Shown here: in pieces, positions 45,414 through 54,021 of the stretch
Layout: every line of letters begins with the position of its first letter
Position numbering within the stretch: the stretch's first letter is position 1
Assembly: GCF_900182955.1 (NCBI RefSeq)
Contig: NZ_FXUL01000008.1
Coordinates: 124,001-188,000 of the forward strand
From: Noviherbaspirillum suwonense
GTDB taxonomy: Bacteria > Pseudomonadota > Gammaproteobacteria > Burkholderiales > Burkholderiaceae_D
DNA length: 64,000 nt
Reading direction: 5' to 3'
The notes under the pieces: generated by a model
The model's database searches: none
Seen by the model: only the letters and a program-made list of their open reading frames with translations
What the model was told of the DNA's origin: nothing
Made by a program: the position numbers and the translations under genes

Positions 45414-46628
45414 ATGCTGCCCTCCAGCCTGACCCGCCTTACCGCTTCTGCTTTTGCCAGCACTCTTTTAGTTCTGACACTTCCCGCAACCGCAGCACCG
45501 ACGGCCGCGCAGCCTGCCGCGCCCGCCGCGCCAGCTGCGGCCCCTGCGTCGGCCTTGCCGCCGGTGCAGGCTCAGACCTGGGCGTTGTACGACCCGGCTG
45601 CGGGCAAGATGCTCGCCGCTTATGAAGCGGAGAAACGCATCATCCCGGCCTCGCTCACCAAAGTCTTGACCGGATATATTGTTTCCGAAGCCCTTCGCGA
45701 CAAGAAACTGAATCCCGACCAGATGGTAAACGTCTCGTTAAATGCATACCGGGTCGATAAATCCAGTTCCAAGATGTACATCGACCCAAAAGTCCCAGTC
45801 TCCATCAAGGACTTGCTTTACGGTCTGATCATCCAGAGCGGCAACGATGCGGCGGTCCAGCTGGCTGAAGCCGTTTCGGGAACGGAGGAAGCATTCGCCT
45901 CGGTCATGAACAAGAAAGCGGCCGAACTTGGCATGAAGGCGTCGCACTTCGAAAATGCGTCTGGCCTGCCCGGCGCACAGCATTACTCCACGTCGGAAGA
46001 CCTGGCCGTGCTCGCGGCGCGGGTGATCAAGGACTATCCCGAGGATTACAAGATCTATGCGATCAAGAATTGGGCATACAACAAGATCAACCAGGGCAAT
46101 CGCAACCTGCTGCTGTACACCGATCCGACGGTGGACGGCATGAAGACCGGCCACGTCAAGGAAAGTGGCTACAACCTTATCGCGTCGGCAAAGCGTCCAA
46201 GCGGAGCCGGCGACTACCGTCTTATCGCCGTCGTCACCGGTTCGGCCTCAGCCAAATCGCGTGCCGCCGACGCAGAAAAGCTGCTGAGCTGGGGTTACGC
46301 GAACTTCGAAAGCGTGAAGCTGGCCGGCAAGGATGCGGTGGTCGGCACGCCGGTTGTCTGGAAAGGTATGCAAAAAAGCGTCAAGGCCGGCTATGCCGAT
46401 GACCGATACGAGACAGTCGCCAAGGGAACTGGCGACAAGATGAAAACCGAAGTGGTCATGCAAGACAAGCTGATGGCGCCGCTTGCCAAGGGCACGAAGA
46501 TCGGTGTCGCCAAGGTCAGCTACAACGGCAAGCCGCTGGCAGAGATCCCGGTCGTGGCGCTTGAGGAAGTCTCGCAGGCAGGATTTTTCGCTCGCCTGAT
46601 CGACACGGTGAAGCTCTGGTTCGCCTGA
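45414..46628 (+). CDS. D-alanyl-D-alanine carboxypeptidase (PBP5/6 type)
   Basis: 404 aa. Signal peptide, Ala/Pro-rich linker (to ~48), then a penicillin-binding transpeptidase-fold domain with SxxK in PASLTKVLTG (~79), SGN in IIQSGNDAAV (~142) and KTG in MKTGHVKESG (~242). A PBP5 C-terminal beta domain and a final amphipathic helix (FFARLIDTVKLWF) that anchors the enzyme to the periplasmic face of the inner membrane complete it. It trims the terminal D-Ala from peptidoglycan stem peptides. Monocistronic; hairpin follows the stop. Confidence 0.95.
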   Translation: MLPSSLTRLTASAFASTLLVLTLPATAAPTAAQPAAPAAPAAAPASALPPVQAQTWALYDPAAGKMLAAYEAEKRIIPASLTKVLTGYIVSEALRDKKLNPDQMVNVSLNAYRVDKSSSKMYIDPKVPVSIKDLLYGLIIQSGNDAAVQLAEAVSGTEEAFASVMNKKAAELGMKASHFENASGLPGAQHYSTSEDLAVLAARVIKDYPEDYKIYAIKNWAYNKINQGNRNLLLYTDPTVDGMKTGHVKESGYNLIASAKRPSGAGDYRLIAVVTGSASAKSRAADAEKLLSWGYANFESVKLAGKDAVVGTPVVWKGMQKSVKAGYADDRYETVAKGTGDKMKTEVVMQDKLMAPLAKGTKIGVAKVSYNGKPLAEIPVVALEEVSQAGFFARLIDTVKLWFA

Positions 46629-46645
46629 GTTGCAGTGGCTTGGGC

Positions 46646-46674
46646 CTGATCTGACCGAGCATGTCAGATCAGGT
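46646..46674 (+). terminator. Hairpin downstream of the carboxypeptidase gene
   Basis: CCTGATCTGAC (46646-46656) pairs perfectly with 46664-46674; 7-nt loop. Starts 17 nt after the stop. No T-run follows, so termination may need Rho. Confidence 0.6.
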
Positions 46675-46756
46675 ATGACGCGGTTCGACACGAAGCAGAA
46701 ATTGGCACTCGCGAACGAGAAACCTGCGCGGCAGAAGTGCCGCGCAGGCATTCAGG

Positions 46757-47170
46757 CTAGATTGCCTGATCATTTGGAGGTGAGTACTGCTCTATTACCT
46801 GTTGCTCTGTAAGCATAGGTGTTCGATTTGCAAAAGAGTAATACGCTGGCTTCTTGTCCACGTAAATCTGACTGGCCAGGTCGAAATCAGTCGAATCGAA
46901 TGCGCCCGCAGGGACGAAGTATTCCCCGGTCGCTAAGACCTTGTAGTAGAGGTGAGTTCCGCATCGTTTGCAAAAAGCCCGTTCTGCCCAGTCTGATGAC
47001 GCATAGGTAGCAATCTGATCAGTTCCGCTGAACTTGACATTTGGCCCACAGTGGACCGCAAGCAAAGGCCCTCCGCCCCACCTGCGGCAAAAGCCACAAT
47101 GGCAGGCTCCGATTTCTCTCGCATCTGGAGATGTAAAGCTAACCATTCCGCACAGGCAATGACCGTTCAT
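46757..47170 (-). CDS. GFA/CENP-V family zinc protein
   Basis: 137 aa from ATG 47170 (SD GGGAG). Zinc-binding pattern of the glutathione-dependent formaldehyde-activating (GFA) family: CLCG (~4-7), CHCGFCRRWGG (~24) and FCKRCGTHLYYK (~66). GFA-fold enzymes catalyse S-hydroxymethylglutathione formation or related carbon-sulfur lyase steps; most family members are uncharacterised. Cytosolic, single gene. Confidence 0.9.
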   Translation of the reverse strand: MNGHCLCGMVSFTSPDAREIGACHCGFCRRWGGGPLLAVHCGPNVKFSGTDQIATYASSDWAERAFCKRCGTHLYYKVLATGEYFVPAGAFDSTDFDLASQIYVDKKPAYYSFANRTPMLTEQQVIEQYSPPNDQAI

Positions 47171-47801
47171 CTTTTTCTCCCTCTCGATCGCGCAATCCAA
47201 CTATGAAACCCGAATCTTGGCACGACATCGGGACCGCGGCAACCGTGGCCTAAGGTTTGCTCATGGCCCAATGCTGCCTCAACCGTAGCCTTGAGCGCAC
47301 AAATTCTTCGCTACTACATGGCTTATATCGCACCCTCGAAATTAATCACTGACAGGTGAAGCGGTTATGGCTTGTGCATTATGCCGGCGCCACAGCAATC
47401 GATACCAAGCAGCCGCAGTGACGTTGAGCCTTGTCGAGGCAAGGATAGCCTCCGCAAGCCGGCAGTTCGCTGTGATAGGTGTTTGACCTGCAGTCTCACT
47501 GGTGACAGGACCAATGCCGTTGAAAATGATGACCGGCCGCTGCTGCGTAGCGTCTGCAGCAATGCTTGGGAAAGCCGGCGTGGCGGGACGCTGTCAGACG
47601 ATAGAAGGGATAACAATAAGCTAAGTCGCTTCTCTGGATCCGTGGACGCTGGCATTCCCGATGACTGTACCCAGGACGACGTCCGCTGTGAATCAAGTCG
47701 GAACGCCGGCCATAGCGATGTCGACATCGGACGACGCCCAAATAACTTGCTACTTCGCGTCGATGCGGCTCAGGAGAGCGAGAAACCCACGCCCGTGTTA
47801 A
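47171..47801. other. Intergenic region with a possible decayed coding stretch
   Basis: About 630 bases. On the minus strand, one frame between about 47400 and 47740 reads protein-like (for example RPVIIFNGIGPVTSETAG) but is cut by three stop codons, so it could be a gene relic. The family cannot be named. No intact gene is supported. Confidence 0.3.
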
Positions 47802-48833
47802 CTATTGCAATACCAATTCGACCCTGCGGTTCTTGGCGCGACCTTCTTCCGCAGCATTGCTGGCTAGCGGCGCAAGACTGCCGACGCCACGCCCAGCCAT
47901 GCGCTTGGCGTCAATTTTGTAGCCCGTCACCAGCGCGCTTACCGCCGCCTGTGCCCGTTGCTGCGACAGCGTCATGTTGGACTCCAGCGTGCCCTGGTTG
48001 TCGGTGTGTCCGACGATGTAGACGCGCAGCGTAGGCTGAGCCTGCATCAACTTGGCCATCCCGGCCAGCTGCTCCTTGGATTCCGGCTTGATCTCTGCCT
48101 TGCCGGAGTCGAAATACAGCCCATAAAGCGCGATCTTGCCTTCGGCTTTCAGGCCCTGCTCCAATGCCTTGGCATCAACCTTGACTTGCCCGGTAGGCAT
48201 TGCTTTGGGCTCGACGATCTGCAGGTAAGTGGCCGCCATATTAGTCGATACAACGCTCGCAATGGCTGTGTAGACCATGACATGAATTTCCTGACCATTA
48301 CGCGGCAGCGTGCCATACCAAAGGCGCCCTTCGGAACCGGTGACAACGCCTGCGTCCAGGCTGTATCTGCTTCCCCCCGGAGTAGTGACCGAGCCCTTGG
48401 CCCATTGCATTCCCGACGTATAGTTGTCGTTGCTGCGCATGTGAAAATAAAGCGGCGCGCACTGGCTCTCGCAGGAGAAGCGTCGCTGGAAGCCGGCACT
48501 GACGAGCGCTTGCTCATAGTTGCGGAAAACCTCGAGCGGCGACTTGCCGATGGGAGAGATATAGATGACCTTTGTCAGACGACCTTCGGTGGTCAGCGGA
48601 TCCACCCATTTGTCGCCTTTAACGGCCATTCCCGTCGGGAACTGAGCCTGATCCCAATCATTGGATTTGTAACCGACCATCCATGAACCACTGAATCGTT
48701 GGATCAGTGGATGATCACGCCCGCCCTTGACATCTTCCTGCGCTGGCGCTGCGACGGCCTGCGGGGGATAAAAAAAGCCGAATGCTGAAACAGCAATGAC
48801 AACCAACCGTACGGACGAATTAAAAGCGCGCAT
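47802..48833 (-). CDS. DUF4892-OmpA outer-membrane/peptidoglycan protein
   Basis: 343 aa, SD GGAGA. Signal peptide (~1-28), a DUF4892 domain (~35-215; GGRDHPLIQRFSGSWMVGYK, RLTKVIYISPIGKSPLEV) and a C-terminal OmpA-like domain (~235-343) with LYFDSGKAEIKPESKEQL, VYIVGHTDNQGTLESN, LSQQRAQAAVSALV and NRRVELVLQ, which binds diaminopimelate of peptidoglycan. There is no beta-barrel domain, so it is probably a periplasmic or lipid-free anchor protein. Single gene. Confidence 0.92.
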   Translation of the reverse strand: MRAFNSSVRLVVIAVSAFGFFYPPQAVAAPAQEDVKGGRDHPLIQRFSGSWMVGYKSNDWDQAQFPTGMAVKGDKWVDPLTTEGRLTKVIYISPIGKSPLEVFRNYEQALVSAGFQRRFSCESQCAPLYFHMRSNDNYTSGMQWAKGSVTTPGGSRYSLDAGVVTGSEGRLWYGTLPRNGQEIHVMVYTAIASVVSTNMAATYLQIVEPKAMPTGQVKVDAKALEQGLKAEGKIALYGLYFDSGKAEIKPESKEQLAGMAKLMQAQPTLRVYIVGHTDNQGTLESNMTLSQQRAQAAVSALVTGYKIDAKRMAGRGVGSLAPLASNAAEEGRAKNRRVELVLQ

Positions 48834-49274
48834 GCATTCTCCATTAAAGTGCTCTGATCATAAATCACGGCAGTGTCAATTTATCTGAATGGTCTTGCGT
48901 ACTGTCAAATGGCAGCGTCAATTTACGGCAATTTATTCGTATGTTCACGACAAGTCTTTGGCTACGTCTCAGGAAGACGCGGTCAAAGTAGAACCACCCA
49001 TTTCGGGTCTGGTAATCCTGAAATAAAGAACGACATTTTTTTAATATCGTTTCGATAGATCTCACGGTTGGGCGGCAGAAGGTTCGGTAAGCTTTTGGTA
49101 TGAATGATCCAGAGAGGTTTTTCATTATGAAAAGCAAGGCGAGAAACACCGTCGCATCAATATTCAATCGCGAGCCGGAGCAATCTGAATTACCAATAGC
49201 GTCCGAATGCAACGCTATGTTTTCGCAATTGAGTCACTAGTGCCAGCCCCGGTTCACAAGGTGCCATGAAACCC
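48834..49274. other. Intergenic region, no gene recognised
   Basis: AT-rich gap between the OmpA-type gene and a repeat element. A 115-codon minus-strand frame at 48865-49212 has no family features and no SD. Nothing further is supported. Confidence 0.45.
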
Positions 49275-49377
49275 CGTAGGGTGTAATAAGCGCAAGCGCA
49301 TTACGCCATTGGTTGCGGACAGGCGACGGTGATTGATTGGTCAGTGGTGTAATGCGCTGGGCTTATTACATCCTACG
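49275..49377. repeat. Imperfect long inverted repeat (palindromic intergenic element)
   Basis: A 33-base left arm (49275-49307, starting CGTAGGGTGTAATAAGCGC) pairs with the right arm (49346-49377, ending CTTATTACATCCTACG) with about four mismatches or gaps; the 38-nt loop is unpaired. The arms open with GTAGG and end with CCTAC, like the GTAGGGTG...CACCCTAC palindromic elements scattered between genes in many proteobacteria. Non-coding, probably a MITE/REP-like sequence. Confidence 0.7.
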
Positions 49378-49535
49378 AGCCTACGAGCTAGGCAGACAAA
49401 TCGGGGCCGATCGATCTCATCCGTTACGCCATGACTTGGATTTGTAATAGGCAGAGCGGCGGGAGCACTTCACCAGACCGCTGGCGGTATTGTGCTAATG
49501 CTTTCCTCGAACAAGGTTGGATGCAACGCGATTTG

Positions 49536-50429
49536 CTAACCGTTGAGCGTTTGGGGTATCGATGCCAGCTTTTCCGGGTTTCGGATGATGAAGACGGCTA
49601 CGATTAGCCCAGCATCGATAATGAAAGACTGCGCAGATTCGAGCTTTCCTTCCACATAGCGCAGCAAGCCCGGCTCGCCATTGATGAGGGCAGGACGGTA
49701 GTCCACCTGCAAGGGATGTTTATGCTCCAGAGACCAAAATACCCCGGCCACCCTTCCCGCTCCTTTTAGAATATGCAGGAAAGAGCTGACTTTCCCGCCG
49801 CCGTCCGCGACAAGTTGTACGTCCGCGGACATTAGGGCCCGCATGGCAGCTATATCGCCTTGACGGGCGGCTTGGGTAAAGGTCGCAAGCAGTTCTCGAT
49901 GCGCACTCTTGGAAACCGAAAATCGCGGTCGCTGCTCCTGGATGCGCGCTACAGCCCGGTGGAAGAGCTGGCGGCAGGCGGCTTCCGATTTGTTGACTAC
50001 CTGCGCTATTTCGGCGTAGTCCGAATCGAACACCTGCCGCATCAGGAATGCGGCACGCTCATCCGGCGACAGTCGCTCAAGCATCCACATGAAGGCAACG
50101 GAAACATCGCTGGTCAGTTCGACGGCGCTTTCCGGCGTGGAGTTGTCCACTTCGACCAATGGTTCGGGCAGCCACCAGCCAATATAAGTCTCACGGTCGG
50201 CCTTGCTTGCGCGCAGCCGATCTATCGATAGCCTGGTCGTTACCGTGACGAGCCATGCTTCCAGCGACTGGATCTGGTCCTTGGCAGTGCTATGCCAGCG
50301 AAGCCAGGCATCCTGCACAACGTCTTCCGCATCAGCCCGGATGCCCAGCATCCTGTAGGCAATCGAGAATAGCCTCGGGCGGAGTGTGCTGAAGATTTCT
50401 TCAGTCGAAGAGTTGGCGTCATTGGTCAT
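49536..50429 (-). CDS. ECF41-family RNA polymerase sigma factor
   Basis: 297 aa from ATG 50429. Region 2 (FSIAYRMLGIRADAEDVVQD) and region 4 (LSPDERAAFLMRQVFDSDY, EAACRQLFHRAVARI) are followed by a C-terminal SnoaL-like extension. The three ECF41 marks are present: WLPEP in the linker, DGGGK in the extension and NPEKL at the C-terminus. In this family the extension replaces an anti-sigma factor and modulates activity. The gene upstream is an AhpD/carboxymuconolactone decarboxylase protein, the standard ECF41 partner, and a matching promoter lies ahead of both. Confidence 0.95.
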   Translation of the reverse strand: MTNDANSSTEEIFSTLRPRLFSIAYRMLGIRADAEDVVQDAWLRWHSTAKDQIQSLEAWLVTVTTRLSIDRLRASKADRETYIGWWLPEPLVEVDNSTPESAVELTSDVSVAFMWMLERLSPDERAAFLMRQVFDSDYAEIAQVVNKSEAACRQLFHRAVARIQEQRPRFSVSKSAHRELLATFTQAARQGDIAAMRALMSADVQLVADGGGKVSSFLHILKGAGRVAGVFWSLEHKHPLQVDYRPALINGEPGLLRYVEGKLESAQSFIIDAGLIVAVFIIRNPEKLASIPQTLNG

Positions 50430-50449
50430 GATCAGCAGCCGGTGGATGG

Positions 50450-50914
50450 TCAGAAACCCGGTGCAGGCTGCTCCGGAATCTGATTCCGCAGCGACAAGTT
50501 CAGGACGTTCCATCCACGAATCGCTGCTATGCCGTAACTAAGTTCGGCAATTTCAGTTTCGTTGAAATGCTCGCGCAGTTCCGGGTAAGCGGCGTCGGTG
50601 TCGTCGCGCGCTGGAAGCGCGTTGACTGCATCAGCCCATGCCAAGGCAGCACGCTCGCGTTGACTGAAAAACGGCGCCTCGCGCCACCCGGCGATCGCAT
50701 TTAGGTGGCGTGGATCAGCGCCTTGCTTTAGCAGGGAGCGCCAATGCATATCGACGCAGACACCGCACCCATTCACCTGAGAGACGCGCAGATTGACCAG
50801 CTCAAAAAGTCGTTCTCCAATGGAGCTTTGGCTTACCGCTTTCGACAGGTTGATCATTGCATGCAGCGGCTTTGGCGCAAGCGTAAAAAACGGAACGCGA
50901 GCAGTGTTCGACAT
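50450..50914 (-). CDS. AhpD-like / carboxymuconolactone decarboxylase-family protein
   Basis: 154 aa, SD AAGGGA. All-helical AhpD-like fold with the redox motif NGCGVCVDMH (CxxC followed by His, ~49-58), typical of alkylhydroperoxidase-like members. It probably acts as a small peroxide- or thiol-linked reductase. It is the first gene of the ECF41 operon, 20 nt before the sigma gene, and is the likely output gene of that sigma factor. Confidence 0.92.
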   Translation of the reverse strand: MSNTARVPFFTLAPKPLHAMINLSKAVSQSSIGERLFELVNLRVSQVNGCGVCVDMHWRSLLKQGADPRHLNAIAGWREAPFFSQRERAALAWADAVNALPARDDTDAAYPELREHFNETEIAELSYGIAAIRGWNVLNLSLRNQIPEQPAPGF

Positions 50915-50966
50915 GATTTTCCCTTCTTCAATAAGTGATAGCGCGATATACGCTTTCTACACCTCT

Positions 50967-50993
50967 TAGACGAACGGCTGCATCAGGTTGTGA
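50967..50993 (-). promoter_or_regulatory. ECF41-type promoter (TGTCACA-N16-CGTC)
   Basis: On the minus strand TGTCACA (50993-50987), 16 bases and CGTC (50970-50967) occur 53 bases before the AhpD-like ATG. This is the described ECF41 target consensus with the expected spacer, so the operon is probably autoregulated by its own sigma factor. Confidence 0.85.
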
Positions 50994-51246
50994 CAGAACC
51001 CACGATTTTTTCGCTGCTGGCATCAATTTCTGATTGTCGCTCCCGTAGCGTACTGTAGTTCCTGATGGGACGAAGATTACGAAGGTCCGGATAAATTGCC
51101 GGTGAAATCGATAACGCGATCCAAGTCCGACAATAGAATGAAAGGTTTTCTCCTATCTCGCTGTTGGCTTAGCCAGAACGTGAAGATTCGCCCCTAAAGT
51201 GATCTCATTCTTTCACACAAATAAGAGACATCGCGCTCTCAATGCA

Positions 51247-51654
51247 TCAGTGATCTGATCCAGCATAAATCCACATGGACTGCGTTCTCCCTGCTAGTGC
51301 AAAACCAAGCGAACGGTAAAACTCAATGGCATCCCCGTCCGCGACCAATATCTGCTGGTGAAATCCGGAATATTTTGTTTGCATTGCTCTCATCATCTCC
51401 TTGCCGATTCCTTTGCGATGGAACGCCGGATGAACAAGCATGTGCGGATAGTACACAACTAGATGCTCATCAGATATCGCATTGCCGATTCCAACCAGCT
51501 GCTTTTCCAGCCTTGCAGTCACCAGACAATGGGAATTCGCCAATGCCGCCATGAGTTGCGCTGGCTTCTCTGCTGCGGACCAGTTGTTTTTTCTGTAAAG
51601 ATCCATGACTTCAACTTCATTAACGGAGTCATCTAGCTGTATGTGTAGTTTCAT
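51247..51654 (-). CDS. GNAT acetyltransferase, small
   Basis: 135 aa from ATG 51654. Compact GNAT domain: MDLYRKNNWSAAEKPAQL, VVYYPHMLVHPAFHRKGIGK with the acetyl-CoA loop (Gln/Arg-x-x-Gly-x-Gly type), and AIEFYRSLGFALAG. Substrate unknown. Only 5 nt separate it from the stop of the glutathione S-transferase, so both are one transcript. Confidence 0.88.
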   Translation of the reverse strand: MKLHIQLDDSVNEVEVMDLYRKNNWSAAEKPAQLMAALANSHCLVTARLEKQLVGIGNAISDEHLVVYYPHMLVHPAFHRKGIGKEMMRAMQTKYSGFHQQILVADGDAIEFYRSLGFALAGRTQSMWIYAGSDH

Positions 51655-51659
51655 GATGT

Positions 51660-52259
51660 TTAGCCAATTCCTATAAAACCGGGCTGCGCACGGACCCTTT
51701 CGAGCCATTGCCGAATTGCGGAAAAGTTCGCGAGCTCGAAACCACCCTCTTCCGCCACATGCGTATAAGCAAATAGTCCGATATCAGCTATCGTATAGCG
51801 CCCGCCGACAAAGAATGGCTGGCTACTCAGATGCGACTCCATGACTTGTAAAGCCTTATAGCCTGGAATCATTTTTGTCTGTAGTTGTGCTTCCAGTTCG
51901 GGCGGCCGTCGGAGGTAACGCACGATATAGCGAGCGGTTGCGATATAGGGTTCGTGGCTGTACTGCTCGAAGAACAACCATTGCAATACATGTGCATGCT
52001 CGAAGCGGTCGGTGGGCAGGAGCGCCGTTCCTTCAGCGAGAAAGTGGAGTATCGCATTCGATTCCGGAAGGCACTTGCCATCCTCTGTTTCAAGCAATGG
52101 AATCTTGCCATTCGGGTTTTTGTTCAAAAACTGGATTGATCGAGTCTCTTTTTTCAGGGTATCGATTCCAACCCATGTGTACGGCAACGCCAATTGCTCG
52201 GCTAGAAGCTTTACTTTGTAGCAGTTGCCCGAATTCACATCCCCGTAGATCGTGTACAT
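51660..52259 (-). CDS. Glutathione S-transferase
   Basis: 199 aa, SD GAGGGATC. Thioredoxin-like N-terminal domain (YTIYGDVNSGNCYKVKLLAE; a Ser in the NSGN stretch is the likely catalytic residue; GKIPLLETEDG with the cis-Pro; PESNAILHFLAEG for the glutathione gamma-glutamyl group) and an all-helical C-terminal domain with FFVGGRYTIADIGLFAY. Cytosolic detoxification enzyme conjugating or reducing electrophiles with glutathione. First gene of a two-gene unit with the small GNAT. Confidence 0.92.
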   Translation of the reverse strand: MYTIYGDVNSGNCYKVKLLAEQLALPYTWVGIDTLKKETRSIQFLNKNPNGKIPLLETEDGKCLPESNAILHFLAEGTALLPTDRFEHAHVLQWLFFEQYSHEPYIATARYIVRYLRRPPELEAQLQTKMIPGYKALQVMESHLSSQPFFVGGRYTIADIGLFAYTHVAEEGGFELANFSAIRQWLERVRAQPGFIGIG

Positions 52260-52481
52260 GATCCCTCATCCTGCGCAAGGTAATGTTTCAGCCTGCCATT
52301 AATTTTTTATCAAATCAATAGTTGAATGGAGGAGGGAGAAAAGGGACGGGTTTTGGCTACCCGTTTTCGTGGCCGGGACTGGGAGAATCGACCCAATATA
52401 GATACTCCGTCTCGCTTTCGGTGATACTGGGAACGGCTGGCAGGCAATTTCCAGTCAAGGCGGGACATGCACCCGCGGACT

Positions 52482-52658
52482 ACGAATAAATCGACCCAAA
52501 CATGTGATGTTCGCCGCTTTAGTTTCGAGTCCGCGGGTGTGCTTGCGCTCTTAAACGAATACTCAGGGTTCGCCGTCCGACCGGCTCACTATATTGCCTT
52601 CGCAGAACGCAAGCTCGCACGCCCCGTTCCAATAATCTATCACTTCAGGAGGTGTTTG
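52482..52658 (+). ncRNA. Candidate IS110 bridge RNA (5' non-coding region)
   Basis: 177 nt of non-coding sequence lie between the inferred left core and the transposase ATG, the length reported for IS110-group bridge RNAs. AGTCCGCGGGTG (52528-52539) is exactly complementary to the flank plus core outside the element (52470-52481), and CTCAGGG (52562-52568) repeats the right flank (53945-53951). These look like left and right target guides. Secondary structure was not computed. Confidence 0.5.
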
Positions 52659-53927
52659 ATGAACCCTCTCTCTGATTCTGGCAGCCCATTTACTGCTTTC
52701 GTTGGCATCGATTGGGCAGACACAAAGCATGATGTCTGTGTGCAGGGGGCCAATAGTGACCAGCGCGAATTCGCCTCCTTTCCCCACCAGACCAACCGCA
52801 TTGAAGAATGGGCATCGGAGATGCACCGTCGTTTCGGCGGCACGATCGCCATTGCGCTTGAGCTGGCCAAAGGGCCTATTGTCTATGCTCTGCAGAAATA
52901 TGATTTCTTCGTGCTCTTTCCAATCAATCCATCCACCCTCGCGAAGTATCGGGAAGCTTTTAAACCCAGCCGTGCCAAAGACGATCCCAGCGATGCAGAG
53001 CTTGCCCTGGATCTGCTGTTACGGCATGCCGATCGGTTCCGGCCTCTCAAGCCACAAAGTGTGGCCATGCGCACGCTGCTGACCTTGGTCGAGCAGCGGC
53101 GAGAACTAATTGGCGACAAGACCCGATTTACCAACCGGCTATGCAATACGTTGAAGCAATACTATCCACAAGCGCTTGAGTGGTTCGAACAACGCGATAC
53201 CGCTTTGTTCTGTGACTTCATTAGCCGCTGGCCAACCCTGATGGATGCCAAGCGCGCCCGGACGAGCACCGTAAAGGCATTCTTCAACAAGCACAATGCG
53301 CGGCGTGCCAAGATTGTTGAGACGCGTATTGCGTCGATCAACTCGGCAATGTCCCTAACCTCGGACAAGGCTGTCGTTTCGCCTTATCGCCTGCAGGCAC
53401 TGGTGTTGATTGATCAGTTGCGCATTACCTTGCAAGCCATCGATCGCTTTGATAAGGAAATCGCCTTGGTCGCGCCAACGCTCGCAGACTATGCATTGTT
53501 CAGTGAATTGCCTGGTGCTGGTCCTTCCTTGGCACCTCGATTGCTGGTTGCCTTTGGCGAGCAACGTGAACGATTTGCAAATGCCGGTGAACTCCAGCGC
53601 TATTCGGGTGTAGCACCGGTTACCGAGCGCAGTGGCAAGAAGTGCTGGGTGCATTGGCGCTGGCAGTGCCCAACGTTTCTGCGACAAACCTTCGTGGAAT
53701 GGGCAGGCCAGACCATCAATAAGTCCACTTGGGCGGGCGCTTACTATCGTCACCAACGTGCCAAGGGCAGCACTTACCAGGCGGCTGTTCGCGCCTTGGC
53801 ATTCAAGTGGATCCGGATCCTCTACCGATGCTGGCAAACCAGGACGCCTTACGATGAAGCACGGTACCTCGACGCTCTGCGACGACGTCAATCATCTCTG
53901 TTTACGCTACTGACCCCATCGTCCTAA
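52659..53927 (+). CDS. IS110-family transposase (DEDD recombinase)
   Basis: 422 aa from ATG 52659 with a strong SD AGGAGG. The N-terminal RuvC-like DEDD domain shows Asp in FVGIDWADTKHDV, Glu in IALELAKGP and two Asp in SRAKDDPSDAELAL. The C-terminal Transposase_20 domain contains FSELPGAGPSLAPRLLVAFG and the Ser-bearing RYSGVAPVTERSGKK, where the catalytic Ser of IS110 recombinases lies. Length and frame are intact, so it may be active. The single frame has no frameshift. Confidence 0.95.
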   Translation: MNPLSDSGSPFTAFVGIDWADTKHDVCVQGANSDQREFASFPHQTNRIEEWASEMHRRFGGTIAIALELAKGPIVYALQKYDFFVLFPINPSTLAKYREAFKPSRAKDDPSDAELALDLLLRHADRFRPLKPQSVAMRTLLTLVEQRRELIGDKTRFTNRLCNTLKQYYPQALEWFEQRDTALFCDFISRWPTLMDAKRARTSTVKAFFNKHNARRAKIVETRIASINSAMSLTSDKAVVSPYRLQALVLIDQLRITLQAIDRFDKEIALVAPTLADYALFSELPGAGPSLAPRLLVAFGEQRERFANAGELQRYSGVAPVTERSGKKCWVHWRWQCPTFLRQTFVEWAGQTINKSTWAGAYYRHQRAKGSTYQAAVRALAFKWIRILYRCWQTRTPYDEARYLDALRRRQSSLFTLLTPSS

Positions 53928-54021
53928 ATCACTTGACGGACTACCTCAGGGCGTGAAGCGGACGATTCGTCCAGCCTAAAACTGATCCGGCAAATCAAAG
54001 TGCCGCATGATGCAGGGATCT

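Larger units (their letters stand above)
52480..53940 (+). mobile_element. IS110-family insertion sequence (~1461 bp)
   Basis: The 8-bp direct repeat CGGACTAC occurs at 52476-52483 and 53937-53944; taking its CT (52480-52481 and 53941-53942) as the recombination core gives a 1461-bp element, a normal IS110 size. The transposase starts ~177 nt inside the left end and stops 13 nt before the right core, the layout of the IS110 (not IS1111) group. There are no terminal inverted repeats, as expected. A related sequence (GGACT then AATCGACCCAA) lies outside at 52376-52396 and may be an old left-end remnant. Boundaries are inferred, not proven. Confidence 0.7.

Noticed and set aside
48865-49212. 115-codon minus-strand frame between the OmpA-type gene and the palindromic repeat
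   Set aside because: No SD or family; AT-rich random-looking sequence, probably part of the intergenic region.
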